NCBI GenBank assembly: GCA_025980335.1
Contig: JAICXO010000010.1
Location: 1 to 36,191, forward strand
Source: Sphingomonas sp.
GTDB taxonomy: Bacteria > Pseudomonadota > Alphaproteobacteria > Sphingomonadales > Sphingomonadaceae
DNA: 36,191 nucleotides
Reading direction: 5' to 3'
Position numbers and translations under genes: made by a program. Under the pieces are notes generated by a model. It saw only the letters and a program-made list of their open reading frames with translations. It was not told the origin of the DNA and ran no database searches. Shown piece after piece: positions 28,164 through 36,191 of this stretch (its first letter is position 1; each line of letters starts with the position of its first letter).

Positions 28164-29159
28164 ATGACCGACCGCTGCCTCGACGTGCTCGCCATCGGCA
28201 ATGCGATCGTCGACGTGATCGCCGACGCCGGCGACGATTTCCTCGCTCGCGAGGGCATGCACAAGGGCGCGATGCGGCTGATCGACGAGGCGGAAGCGAC
28301 GCGCCTCTACGAGGCGATGGGTCCCGGCCGCGAGCTCAGCGGCGGCTCGGCCGGAAACACCGTCGCGGGCGTCGCCTCGCTCGGTCTCCGCGCCGGCTTC
28401 ATCGGCCAGCTCGCCGACGACCAGCTCGGCGAAATCTATGCGCACGACATTCGCAGCCTCGGGATCGCGTTCACGACCCCGATGCGCAGCGACGTCGGCG
28501 CGAGCGCGCGCTGCCTGGTGCTGGTCACGCCAGACGCGCAGCGGACCATGAACACCTTCCTCGGCGCCGCGCAAAGGCTCGGGCCCGATGCGGTCGACCC
28601 AGCGGAAGTCGCCGATGCGCAGATCCTCTATCTCGAAGGCTATTTGTGGGACCCCGACGAGCCTCGACGGGCGATGATCAAGGCGATCGAGGCTGCGCAC
28701 GCGGCAGGAACGAAGGTCGCCTTCACCTTGTCGGACAGCTTCGTCGTGGACCGCCACCGCACCGACCTGTGGCAGCTGTTCCGCGAGCGCCGGGTCGACA
28801 TATTGTTCGCCAACGAGGCGGAGATCATGAGCCTCGCCGAACATGACAGCGCCGAGGATGCGGCACTTGCCGTCGCTGCGGAAGTCCCGACCGTCGTCGT
28901 TACCTGCGGCGAACAAGGTGCGTTCGCGCTGTCGAACGGCCATCGCTACGCCGCTGCCGCGGAGCCGATCCGCGCGCTCGTCGATACGACGGGCGCCGGC
29001 GACCTGTTCGCTGCGGGCTACCTCGCGGGCGAAGCGCGTGGGCTCGGACCCGAACGCTCGCTACGGCTCGGGGCCATCGCCGCAGCGGAAGTGATCCAGC
29101 ACTACGGCGCGCGCCCCGAGGCGGACCTCAGGACGTTTGCCGGCGACTTGCTCGGCTGA
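28164..29159 (+). CDS. PfkB-family carbohydrate/adenosine kinase
   Basis: MTDRCLDVLAIGNAIVDVIADAGDDFL...GGSAGNTVAGVASLGLRAGFIGQLADDQLG...; C-terminal DTTGAGDLFAAGYLAG. Confidence 0.93.
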   Translation: MTDRCLDVLAIGNAIVDVIADAGDDFLAREGMHKGAMRLIDEAEATRLYEAMGPGRELSGGSAGNTVAGVASLGLRAGFIGQLADDQLGEIYAHDIRSLGIAFTTPMRSDVGASARCLVLVTPDAQRTMNTFLGAAQRLGPDAVDPAEVADAQILYLEGYLWDPDEPRRAMIKAIEAAHAAGTKVAFTLSDSFVVDRHRTDLWQLFRERRVDILFANEAEIMSLAEHDSAEDAALAVAAEVPTVVVTCGEQGAFALSNGHRYAAAAEPIRALVDTTGAGDLFAAGYLAGEARGLGPERSLRLGAIAAAEVIQHYGARPEADLRTFAGDLLG

Positions 29160-29168
29160 ACGCCAGCC

Positions 29169-30827
29169 TCAGTCGCGCTCGCCAATATCCGCCGGCGGCG
29201 CGGGCGCATTGGGCATCGGCGCCACGCCGATCGACCGGGGCGCGTCGGGCGAGACCTCCGGTACCTCGACGATCCCGCGCGCGACGTTGCTGTGGCGGTA
29301 GCCGTAGAGGAAGTAGATGATGAGGCCGAGCACCGTCCAGCTGACGAACAGCAGCTTCGATTCGATGTTCAAATTGACGAACAGCAGCACGCAGCCGGCG
29401 ATCGACAGCGGCGCGACGACGAACAGTGCGGGGGTGCGGAAAGGCCGCGGTCGGCTCGGGTCCTTCTTGCGCAATATCATCACGCCAAGCGACACCGCCG
29501 CAAAGGCGAACAATGTTCCCGCGTTCGAATAATCAGCGAGCGTGCCAACCGGAAGGAACGCCGCCGCAATCGCCACGAAGATGCCGGTGACGATGGTCAC
29601 GATGTAGGGTGTCCTGAAGCGGTCGTGGACCGTCGACAGCCGCTCCGGAAGCAGGCCGTCGCGTGCCATCACGAAGAAGATCCGGGTCTGGCCGTACATC
29701 ATCAGCAGCACGACCGAAGGAAGCGCGATGGCCGCGGCGAGACCGACCAGATTGCCGAAGATGGGACTCGAAACCTGGCGCAGGATGAAGGCGAGTGCTT
29801 CCTTCGAGCAGACGGTCGGCGCATTCGCGGCGTGGCAGGCGGCCGAGGCATAGAGCTCGGGCGAGCCCTCCTTGAACGCAAGGCCGGTCGCCGGGTTGAT
29901 GAGCGGCTCCGCGCCGTACGAGCCGACCACACCCGCGGACACGAGCAGGTAGAAAACGGTGCAGATGAGAAGGCTGCCGATCAGACCGATCGGCACGTTT
30001 CGCTGCGGGTTCTTGGTTTCTTCAGCCGCGGTCGAGACTGCATCGAACCCGACATAGGCAAAGAAGATCGATGCCGCAGCGCCGAGGATTCCTGTGCCCG
30101 ACGAGCTCAGCGGGTTGCCCCACCCACGCGGCGCGAACGGATGGAAGTTCGCCATGTGACCGGTGACCATCGGCAAGGTGATGACGAGGAACAGCGTCAG
30201 CGCCGCGATCTTGATGACCACCAGGACCGCATTGAAGGTGGCGCTTTCCTTGGTCCCGATGACGAGCAGGGTCGTCACAAGCGCGACGACGAGGACTGCG
30301 GGCAGGTTGAATATGCCGCCGACTTCGCCGCCCTGGAGAAAGCCCCACTGGATCGGGGGACCCACGGCCAGCGCATGCGGTATGTGGACGCCGATGGAGT
30401 TGAGCAGCCCGGTGATGAATCCGGACCATCCGACCGCGACCGCGCTGGCGCCCAGCGCATATTCGAGGATCAGCGCCCAGCCGACCAGCCACGCGACGAT
30501 CTCGCCCATGACAGCATAGGAATAGGTGTAGGCCGAGCCGGCGACCGGCACCATCGAGGCAAGTTCGGAATAGCAGAGAGCGGCAACCGCGCAGACTGCG
30601 CCCGCGACCATGAAGCTGACCATCATGCCGGGACCGGCCTTCTGCGCGGCCGTTGCCGTCAGCACGAAAATGCCGGTGCCGATCACCGCGCCGATTCCGA
30701 GCAAGGTCAGCTGGAAAGCGCCAAGCGAGCGCTTGAGCGCCTTCTTTTCGGCCGTCGCGAGGATTTCGTCGAGCGGCTTGATCCGGCCGCGGCCCGGGGC
30801 GCGCGGTGCTATGGTCGCCATTTCCAT
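29169..30827 (-). CDS. APC-superfamily amino acid permease
   Basis: MEMATIAPRAPGRGRIKPLDEIL...ALKRSLGAFQLTLLGIGAVIGTGIFVLTATAAQKAGPGMMVSFMVAGAVCAVAALCYSELASMVPVAGSAYTYSYAVMGEIVAWLVGWALILEYALGASAVAVGWS. Start ATG 30827 or 30821. Confidence 0.93.
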   Translation of the reverse strand: MEMATIAPRAPGRGRIKPLDEILATAEKKALKRSLGAFQLTLLGIGAVIGTGIFVLTATAAQKAGPGMMVSFMVAGAVCAVAALCYSELASMVPVAGSAYTYSYAVMGEIVAWLVGWALILEYALGASAVAVGWSGFITGLLNSIGVHIPHALAVGPPIQWGFLQGGEVGGIFNLPAVLVVALVTTLLVIGTKESATFNAVLVVIKIAALTLFLVITLPMVTGHMANFHPFAPRGWGNPLSSSGTGILGAAASIFFAYVGFDAVSTAAEETKNPQRNVPIGLIGSLLICTVFYLLVSAGVVGSYGAEPLINPATGLAFKEGSPELYASAACHAANAPTVCSKEALAFILRQVSSPIFGNLVGLAAAIALPSVVLLMMYGQTRIFFVMARDGLLPERLSTVHDRFRTPYIVTIVTGIFVAIAAAFLPVGTLADYSNAGTLFAFAAVSLGVMILRKKDPSRPRPFRTPALFVVAPLSIAGCVLLFVNLNIESKLLFVSWTVLGLIIYFLYGYRHSNVARGIVEVPEVSPDAPRSIGVAPMPNAPAPPADIGERD

Positions 30828-30902
30828 TCCCCTCAGAAGGACATTTGCGCGCGACCCTAACGGCTGATGCCCCGAGGGCAATCCTCTTTCGATAGGCGGC
30901 GG

Positions 30903-31280
30903 CTATCGCGCGAGCATCGGTCCGAGCGGCCGGCCGGCGAAGATGTGCGCATGCAAGTGCGGCACTTCCTGGCCCGAGTTCATGCCGACATTGGCGAGCA
31001 CGCGATACCCTTCCCCGATCAGCCCCGCCTGCCGGGCGATGCGTCCGACGGCGCGGACGAACGCCGCGATCTCCTCGTCGGAGGCCTTTGCGGAAAAATC
31101 GTCCCACGAGACGTAGGGTCCCTTGGGGATCACCAGGATATGCGTGGGCGCGAGCGGGTTGATGTCGTGAAAGGCGAGCACATGCTCGTCTTCATAGACC
31201 TTGTTCGACGGGATCTCGCCGCGAAGGATTTTCGCGAAGATGTTGCTGTCGTCGTACGGCTGCGTTGCGTCGATCGGCAT
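30903..31280 (-). CDS. HIT-family (histidine triad) protein
   Basis: YDDSNIFAKILRGEIPSNKVYEDEHVLAFHDINPLAPTHILVIPKGPYVSWDDF...GQEVPHLHAHIFAGRPLGPMLAR; HLHAH triad. Confidence 0.95.
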   Translation of the reverse strand: MPIDATQPYDDSNIFAKILRGEIPSNKVYEDEHVLAFHDINPLAPTHILVIPKGPYVSWDDFSAKASDEEIAAFVRAVGRIARQAGLIGEGYRVLANVGMNSGQEVPHLHAHIFAGRPLGPMLAR

Positions 31281-31326
31281 GTCTGACTCCGCTTGACCGG
31301 CTTTCTGTGCCCGCTACCACGAAGCG

Positions 31327-31821
31327 ATGAGCGACGAGACTCCCGAAAGCCTGATCCCGTACGACGAAATCGTCCAGGACGCGCTTCGGGCCGTGGTCGG
31401 ACGGGTTCTTCGCGAAGTCGAGGAATCGGGCGGTCTTCCCGGCGAGCACCATTTCTACATCACCTTCAAGACCCGGCTTCCCGGCGTCTCGATCCCCAAG
31501 CACCTGCTCGAGCGCTTCCCCGACGAGATGACGATCGTCATCCAGCACCGCTTCTGGGACCTCAAGGTGGAGGAAGATTCGTTCACCGTCGGTCTGTCGT
31601 TCGGCGGCGTGCCGTCGACGCTTCATGTGCCGTTCGCGGCGGTCACCCAGTTCCATGACCCGGCGGTCGAGTTCGCCCTGACGTTCCACGCCGACTCCGC
31701 CGAAGCGCCCGCCGAGGAGCATGAGCAGGCGGAGAACGACGCGCCGGGGGACGACGCGGGCGAAGAGCCACGCGAGGACGGCTCGAACGTCGTCAGCGTC
31801 GACTTCACGCGGAAGAAGTGA
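31327..31821 (+). CDS. sspB: SspB-family ClpXP adaptor
   Basis: IPYDEIVQDALRAVVGRVLREVEESGGLPGEHHFYITFKTRLPGVSIPKHLLERFPDEMTIVIQHRFWDLKVEEDSFTVGLSFGGVPSTLHVPFAAVTQFHDP. Confidence 0.9.
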   Translation: MSDETPESLIPYDEIVQDALRAVVGRVLREVEESGGLPGEHHFYITFKTRLPGVSIPKHLLERFPDEMTIVIQHRFWDLKVEEDSFTVGLSFGGVPSTLHVPFAAVTQFHDPAVEFALTFHADSAEAPAEEHEQAENDAPGDDAGEEPREDGSNVVSVDFTRKK

Positions 31822-31822
31822 C

Positions 31823-31911
31823 GCGGCACCCCGGGCTTGACCCGGGGCCTGCCCTTTCTACTGCCGCTGACGAAGAAAACGCAGGTCCCGGCTCAGGGCC
31901 GGGATGACGAA
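31823..31911. repeat. REP-like palindromic intergenic element
   Basis: Two hairpins: CCCCGGG-cttga-CCCGGGG (31829-31847) and TCCCGGC-tcagg-GCCGGGA (31886-31904) between sspB and fumC; resembles dispersed GC-rich palindromes common in alphaproteobacterial genomes. Confidence 0.65.
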
Positions 31912-31923
31912 TTGAGGTCCTTC

Positions 31924-33318
31924 ATGCCCAATGACACCCGCACCGAAAGCGACAGCTTCGGGCCGATTGCAGTCCCTGCCGACGCCTACTGGGGGGCGCA
32001 GACCGAGCGCTCCGTGGAGAACTTCCCGTTCGGCCCGCGCGAGCAGATGCCGGTCGAGATCGTCCATGCACTCGGCATCGTCAAGCAGGCGGCGGCGCGG
32101 GTGAACGCCCGCATCGGCGGCCTCGACCCGAAGCTCGCCGAGGTGATCCAGCAGGCTGCCGGCGAAGTTGCGCGCGGGGACCTCGACAGCCAGTTTCCGC
32201 TGGTCATCTGGCAGACCGGGTCGGGCACGCAGTCGAACATGAACGCCAACGAAGTGATCGCCGGCCGCGCCAACGAGATCCTCACCGGCAAGCGCGGCGG
32301 CAAGGCACCGGTCCATCCCAACGACCAGGTCAACAAGAGCCAGTCGTCGAACGACAGCTTCCCGACGGCGATGCACATCGCTGCCGCGCTCGCGGTCCAC
32401 CACCGGCTCCTGCCGGCGCTGAGGACGATGCACGCCGAGCTCGCCAAAAAGGCCAAGGACTGGGACGAGATCGTGAAGATCGGGCGCACCCACCTCCAGG
32501 ATGCGACGCCGCTGACGCTCGGCCAGGAGTTTTCAGGCTACGCCGCGCAGCTGCAGGACTGCATCGAGCGGGTCGAAGGCACGCTTCCGCGGCTGATGCG
32601 CCTCGCCCAGGGCGGGACCGCCGTCGGGACCGGACTCAATACGCCGAAGGGCTTCGGCGAGGAGTTCGCGAAGGAAGTGTCGAACCTGACTCGGCTGCCG
32701 TTCGCCTCGGCGGCGAACAAGTTCGCCGAGCTCGCCGCGCACGACACGCTCGTCGAGCTTTCGGGCGTGCTCAACACGATCGCGGTGGCGGTGACCAAGA
32801 TTGCCAACGACATCCGCCTCCTGGGCTCGGGACCGCGCACGGGCTTCGGCGAGCTGAAGCTGCCAGAGAACGAGCCGGGAAGCTCGATCATGCCCGGCAA
32901 GGTCAACCCGACCCAGGCCGAGATGCTGACGATGGTCGCAGCGCAGGTGATGGGAAACCACGTGGCGGTGACCATCGGGGGGCTCCAGGGCCATCTCGAA
33001 CTCAACGTATTCAAGCCGCTGATCGGGGCAAACGTGATCCGCTCGATCAACCTGCTGTCGACGGGCATGGAAAGCTTCACCCAGCGGATGCTCGCGGGGG
33101 CGGAGCCGAACGTCGAGCGGATCATCGACCTGATGAACCGCTCGCTGATGCTCGTCACCGCGCTCGCGCCGGAGATCGGCTATGACAATGCTGCAGCCAT
33201 CGCCAAGCACGCGCACAAGACCGGCCAGACGCTCAAGGAAGCGGGGCTGGAGCTCGGCCTCGTCGACGAGGAGACCTTTGACCGGGTAGTGAAACCGGAG
33301 ACGATGGTCGGGCGCTAG
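31924..33318 (+). CDS. fumC: Class II fumarate hydratase
   Basis: [37 protein letters not shown]...[23 protein letters not shown]...[25 protein letters not shown]...[24 protein letters not shown]. The ORF start at 31837 runs through the repeat and is rejected. Confidence 0.97.
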   Translation: MPNDTRTESDSFGPIAVPADAYWGAQTERSVENFPFGPREQMPVEIVHALGIVKQAAARVNARIGGLDPKLAEVIQQAAGEVARGDLDSQFPLVIWQTGSGTQSNMNANEVIAGRANEILTGKRGGKAPVHPNDQVNKSQSSNDSFPTAMHIAAALAVHHRLLPALRTMHAELAKKAKDWDEIVKIGRTHLQDATPLTLGQEFSGYAAQLQDCIERVEGTLPRLMRLAQGGTAVGTGLNTPKGFGEEFAKEVSNLTRLPFASAANKFAELAAHDTLVELSGVLNTIAVAVTKIANDIRLLGSGPRTGFGELKLPENEPGSSIMPGKVNPTQAEMLTMVAAQVMGNHVAVTIGGLQGHLELNVFKPLIGANVIRSINLLSTGMESFTQRMLAGAEPNVERIIDLMNRSLMLVTALAPEIGYDNAAAIAKHAHKTGQTLKEAGLELGLVDEETFDRVVKPETMVGR

Positions 33319-33833
33319 AGCGCGAGGTTCAGCCGCACGCCGAGATTGTCGATTCCGGGGTTCTGGCGGGCGAACAGCTGCGCGTGGCTCATGTGGACCC
33401 AGCTCGCCTCGATGCTGAGTCGGGAATTGACCTGTGTGCCGATGGCAAGCTCCGGTTCGAACAGGACCCGGCTGCCGAAGTCGATCTCGTCGTTCGTGGG
33501 ATCCTGAAACTTCTCTGCCGATCCTGTGTGGATCGCGATCCCGAGCCCGGGGCGGATGTAGATCGCACGGCCGAACTTCGCGGACAGGCCGACGGCCGCA
33601 TAGCTCGTCTTCCCCGCGCTATTCAGCGCGCCGAAAACGTAGGGCTGCAAGGGCGTGTGCGCGATGCTGCCGCCGCGATAGCCGAGCTCGACGTCCATGC
33701 CGTTTTCGATGCCGCTCTTGTCGGTCGGCAGCTTGACGTCATGGACGTAAAGGCCGCCGAACAGTTCGCCGGCGTTCGCCGGCGCGCTCGCGAGCAGGAG
33801 CAGGACTGGACACAACAGGGCTGCGGACTTCAC
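33315..33833 (-). CDS. PagL-like lipid A deacylase/acyloxyacyl hydrolase
   Basis: Signal peptide; [34 protein letters not shown]...; C-terminal [30 protein letters not shown] (HxS active-site pattern followed by [10 protein letters not shown]). Confidence 0.82.
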   Translation of the reverse strand: MKSAALLCPVLLLLASAPANAGELFGGLYVHDVKLPTDKSGIENGMDVELGYRGGSIAHTPLQPYVFGALNSAGKTSYAAVGLSAKFGRAIYIRPGLGIAIHTGSAEKFQDPTNDEIDFGSRVLFEPELAIGTQVNSRLSIEASWVHMSHAQLFARQNPGIDNLGVRLNLAL

Positions 33834-33890
33834 CGGCGATACTCCTACATGGTCGGGCGGTAGAATGCTTCGGACCCCGAATCGTGCCGT

Positions 33891-34448
33891 TCACCTACCG
33901 GCTTGCCACGCGGCAATGTGCGGGTTCGGCGCAAGCAGGTTCCAGACGTTCAGAGTCAGATTGTCGCGGATCGTGAACAGCGGGATCAGCTCGAGCGCGA
34001 TCAGGAGCAGCACCGAAGCCCATGCCGGCAGCTTGCGGGCAGCGAGGAATCCGACCGTCATCATCAGCATGTCCGAAACCGAGTTGACGATGCTGTCACC
34101 GCTGTAGCCGAGTGCTGCGGTCGTTTGGCGATAGCGATCGATCACCAATGGAGTGTTCTCGACCACTTCCCACGCCGCTTCGACGATCAGGGCGGCAATG
34201 AAGCGCTGCCCGACCGGCCAGCGGCGCAGCAGCAGCCAGAGCGCCGCGTAGAAGAGCAGTCCGTGGACGATGTGACTGAGGCTGTACCAGTCGGCGAGCA
34301 TTTGGCTCGTCTTCGGGCTGTCGCGCGCGCCGACCCATAGTTCGATCGAGCCGCAGGTGCAGATCGGGTGCCGTCCCATCGCCAGCTCGATCGCAGCGGC
34401 GACCGCAACGATGAGCAAAGCGAGCGCGGCGGTTCGGCGGCCAGTCAT
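33891..34448 (-). CDS. DUF2585/UPF0314 membrane protein
   Basis: GRHPICTCGSIELWVGARDSPKTSQMLADWYSLSHIVHGLLFYAALWLL...EAAWEVVENTPLVIDRYRQTTAALGYSGDSIVNSVSD; characteristic family sequence. Confidence 0.88.
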   Translation of the reverse strand: MTGRRTAALALLIVAVAAAIELAMGRHPICTCGSIELWVGARDSPKTSQMLADWYSLSHIVHGLLFYAALWLLLRRWPVGQRFIAALIVEAAWEVVENTPLVIDRYRQTTAALGYSGDSIVNSVSDMLMMTVGFLAARKLPAWASVLLLIALELIPLFTIRDNLTLNVWNLLAPNPHIAAWQAGR

Positions 34449-34514
34449 TCCACCCGGGCTTAGCAGAGCGAAGCGGCTTGCAAAGATCGGCAGTTGGCCC
34501 GATCACCCGCCGCC

Positions 34515-35492
34515 ATGCTGCGCGCCTACGGCCCCGGATGCGATGGAAGCATCGTCGACCCGAAGCTCGAGAAGATTCCCGACGGCGCGACCTGGATCGA
34601 CCTCGAGGAGCCGACGCCGGACGAGGAGCGGCTGGTCGAGCGCTGCATCAAGGTCAATGTCCCGACCAAAGCCGAGATGCAGGAGATCGAGCCGTCGAGC
34701 CGCCTGTATGAGAAGGACGGCGCGCTCTATATGACCGCGAGCGCGCTCCGCGGCCTCGAGGAGCACCACCCGACCACCACGCCGATCGGGTTCGTGCTCG
34801 CCGGCAACCGGCTGGTCACGATCCGCTATGCGACCCCCAAGCCGGTCCGCACGTTCGAGAACCACGCGCGGCGCGATCCCGAACTGGTTCGCGACGGGCC
34901 GACCGCGCTCGTGCGGCTGCTGGACGCGATCATCGACCGGCTCGCGGACGAGATCGAGACCGTCAGTGCGCGCATGGAGCAATTGTCCCACGAGATTTTC
35001 CAGGAGCAGCAGGACGAGCGGCGGATCCCGGCGACCAAGCTGACGGCGCTGCTGACGAGCATCGGACAGACGCAAACGGTGCTCACGAAAATCCGCTATT
35101 CGGCGGTGAGCACCCTGCGCCTGCTGAGCTTCTTCGCCGCGTCGAACCTCGTCCACGAGGAGGAGAGGAAGGAGCTTCGGCACCACGTGACCAGCCTCAC
35201 CTCCGACGTGATCTCGCTGGGCGAGCATGCGAGCTTCCTGTCGGACAATCTGACTTTCCTGCTCGACGCGTCGCTGGGGCTGATCAGCATCGAGCAGAAT
35301 GCGGCGATGAAGCTGTTTTCATGGGCCGCGGTGGTGTTCCTTCCGCCGACCCTGATCACAGGCTTTTTCGGCATGAATTTCCATTACATGCCGGAGCTGG
35401 GCTGGCGCGACGGGCAAGCGCTCTCGCTCGCACTGATAATCGCAAGCGCGGTCGGGCCGTATCTCTATTTCAAGAGGCGCGGCTGGATCTAG
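34515..35492 (+). CDS. CorA-family Mg2+/Co2+ transporter
   Basis: MLRAYGPGCDG...TWIDLEEPTPDEERLVE...; C-terminal AAVVFLPPTLITGFFGMNFHYMPELGWRDGQ (GMN motif between the last two TMs). Confidence 0.93.
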   Translation: MLRAYGPGCDGSIVDPKLEKIPDGATWIDLEEPTPDEERLVERCIKVNVPTKAEMQEIEPSSRLYEKDGALYMTASALRGLEEHHPTTTPIGFVLAGNRLVTIRYATPKPVRTFENHARRDPELVRDGPTALVRLLDAIIDRLADEIETVSARMEQLSHEIFQEQQDERRIPATKLTALLTSIGQTQTVLTKIRYSAVSTLRLLSFFAASNLVHEEERKELRHHVTSLTSDVISLGEHASFLSDNLTFLLDASLGLISIEQNAAMKLFSWAAVVFLPPTLITGFFGMNFHYMPELGWRDGQALSLALIIASAVGPYLYFKRRGWI

Positions 35493-35692
35493 GAGAGTTC
35501 GGCGGCCGCGGCGATTTCGACGACGACCTTGTCGGCATTCGCGGCGGCGTGGCGGCGGGCAAGCGCGGCATAGGCAAGCGCCAGCTCGCCAGCGATCGCC
35601 GCTTGCTCGCCCCGCCCTTTCGAGCAGGCTGCAGAACGCGCCTCGGCGGCGCGCTGGCGGAAATAATCGCTGTCGTGGGCCTTGCCCGTCAC
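35489..35692 (-). CDS. Small conserved-looking hypothetical protein
   Basis: 67 aa M(V)TGKAHDSDYFRQRAAEARSAACSKGRGEQAAIAGELALAYAALARRHAAANA; alpha-helical; stop overlaps the CorA-like stop in CTAG. Confidence 0.55.
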   Translation of the reverse strand: MTGKAHDSDYFRQRAAEARSAACSKGRGEQAAIAGELALAYAALARRHAAANADKVVVEIAAAAELS

Positions 35693-35917
35693 TATCCGGC
35701 TCCCTTTCGAAAATGTCGCGGAAATCCAACATTATTGCACATGCGAGATGATGTGTAGGGCGGGCCCGTCGGCCTGCCCCGACGGCTGTTCATTTCACCG
35801 CAAATTAAACAGCGGGAATGGCGATTTGCGGGCATCGGAGCGGGTTGCTAAGGGCTCGGTCGCCCCCGCCAGCGGCAGAACTCCCGTGCCGCTCGCCCGA
35901 AGATTCGAAGGACAGCG

Positions 35918-36191
35918 ATGATCCCCACCGGCCAGGACAGCCTCCGCACCCGTTCGACTTTTGAAGTCGAAGGAAAAACTTACGCTTATTATTCGCTCGC
36001 CAAGGCCGGACAGGCGCTCGGCGACGTGTCCCGGCTGCCCTTTTCGATGAAGGTGCTGCTCGAGAACCTGCTCCGGTTCGAAGACGGCGAGACGGTCACG
36101 GGCGACGACCTCCAGGCGATGGTTGACTGGCTCAAGGAACGGCGGATCAACCGCGAGATCCAGTACCGCCCGGCGCGCGTGCTGATGCAGG
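35918..36191 (+). CDS. acnA: Aconitate hydratase, N-terminal part (truncated by window edge)
   Basis: MIPTGQDSLRTRSTFEVEGKTYAYYSLAKAGQALGDVSRLPFSMKVLLENLLRFEDGETVTGDDLQAMVDWLKERRINREIQYRPARVLMQ; typical AcnA start. Confidence 0.94.
   Translation, partial: MIPTGQDSLRTRSTFEVEGKTYAYYSLAKAGQALGDVSRLPFSMKVLLENLLRFEDGETVTGDDLQAMVDWLKERRINREIQYRPARVLMQ

Noticed and set aside
29292-30860. 522-aa plus-strand ORF opposite the APC permease
   Set aside because: Shadow ORF; the minus strand is an unmistakable APC permease.
31837-31923. N-terminal extension of fumC ([29 protein letters not shown])
   Set aside because: It is translation of the REP-like repeat; the conserved FumC start is ATG 31924.

Overview
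High-GC chromosomal window that looks alphaproteobacterial, probably Sphingomonadales (inferred from gene content and repeat style, not proven). It is gene-dense, with about 36 credible genes, many sharing 1-4 nt start/stop overlaps. I saw no tRNA, rRNA, CRISPR, prophage or transposase. Signal transduction is over-represented: a TonB receptor/YfiR/CHASE8-like hybrid kinase operon; a PepSY/OmpR-type RR/HK/DUF347/outer-membrane protein operon; a GGDEF-EAL/NarX-like HK/NarL-like RR operon; and a LytS-like HK/LytTR RR/single receiver cluster. Housekeeping genes include asnB-like, kup, queG, a PfkB kinase, an APC permease, a HIT protein, sspB, fumC, pagL-like, a CorA-like transporter and the start of acnA. 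The most unusual object is a 450-aa protein at 11671..13023 (-), divergent from kup. It reads as the membrane/GAF/HisKA part of KdpD, with the phospho-accepting His replaced by Gln, fused directly to a KdpE-type winged-helix DNA-binding domain. It has neither HATPase nor receiver, so it looks like a collapsed, membrane-tethered one-component version of KdpDE beside a K+ transporter. Other notable items are an identical palindrome (CTAGGGTCCAGACCCTA) at two convergent gene junctions, extremely tight convergent stop-codon junctions throughout, a tandem pair of paralogous lipoproteins with a chaplin-reminiscent Cys motif, and a 35-codon ORF coupled to a DUF2283 gene.
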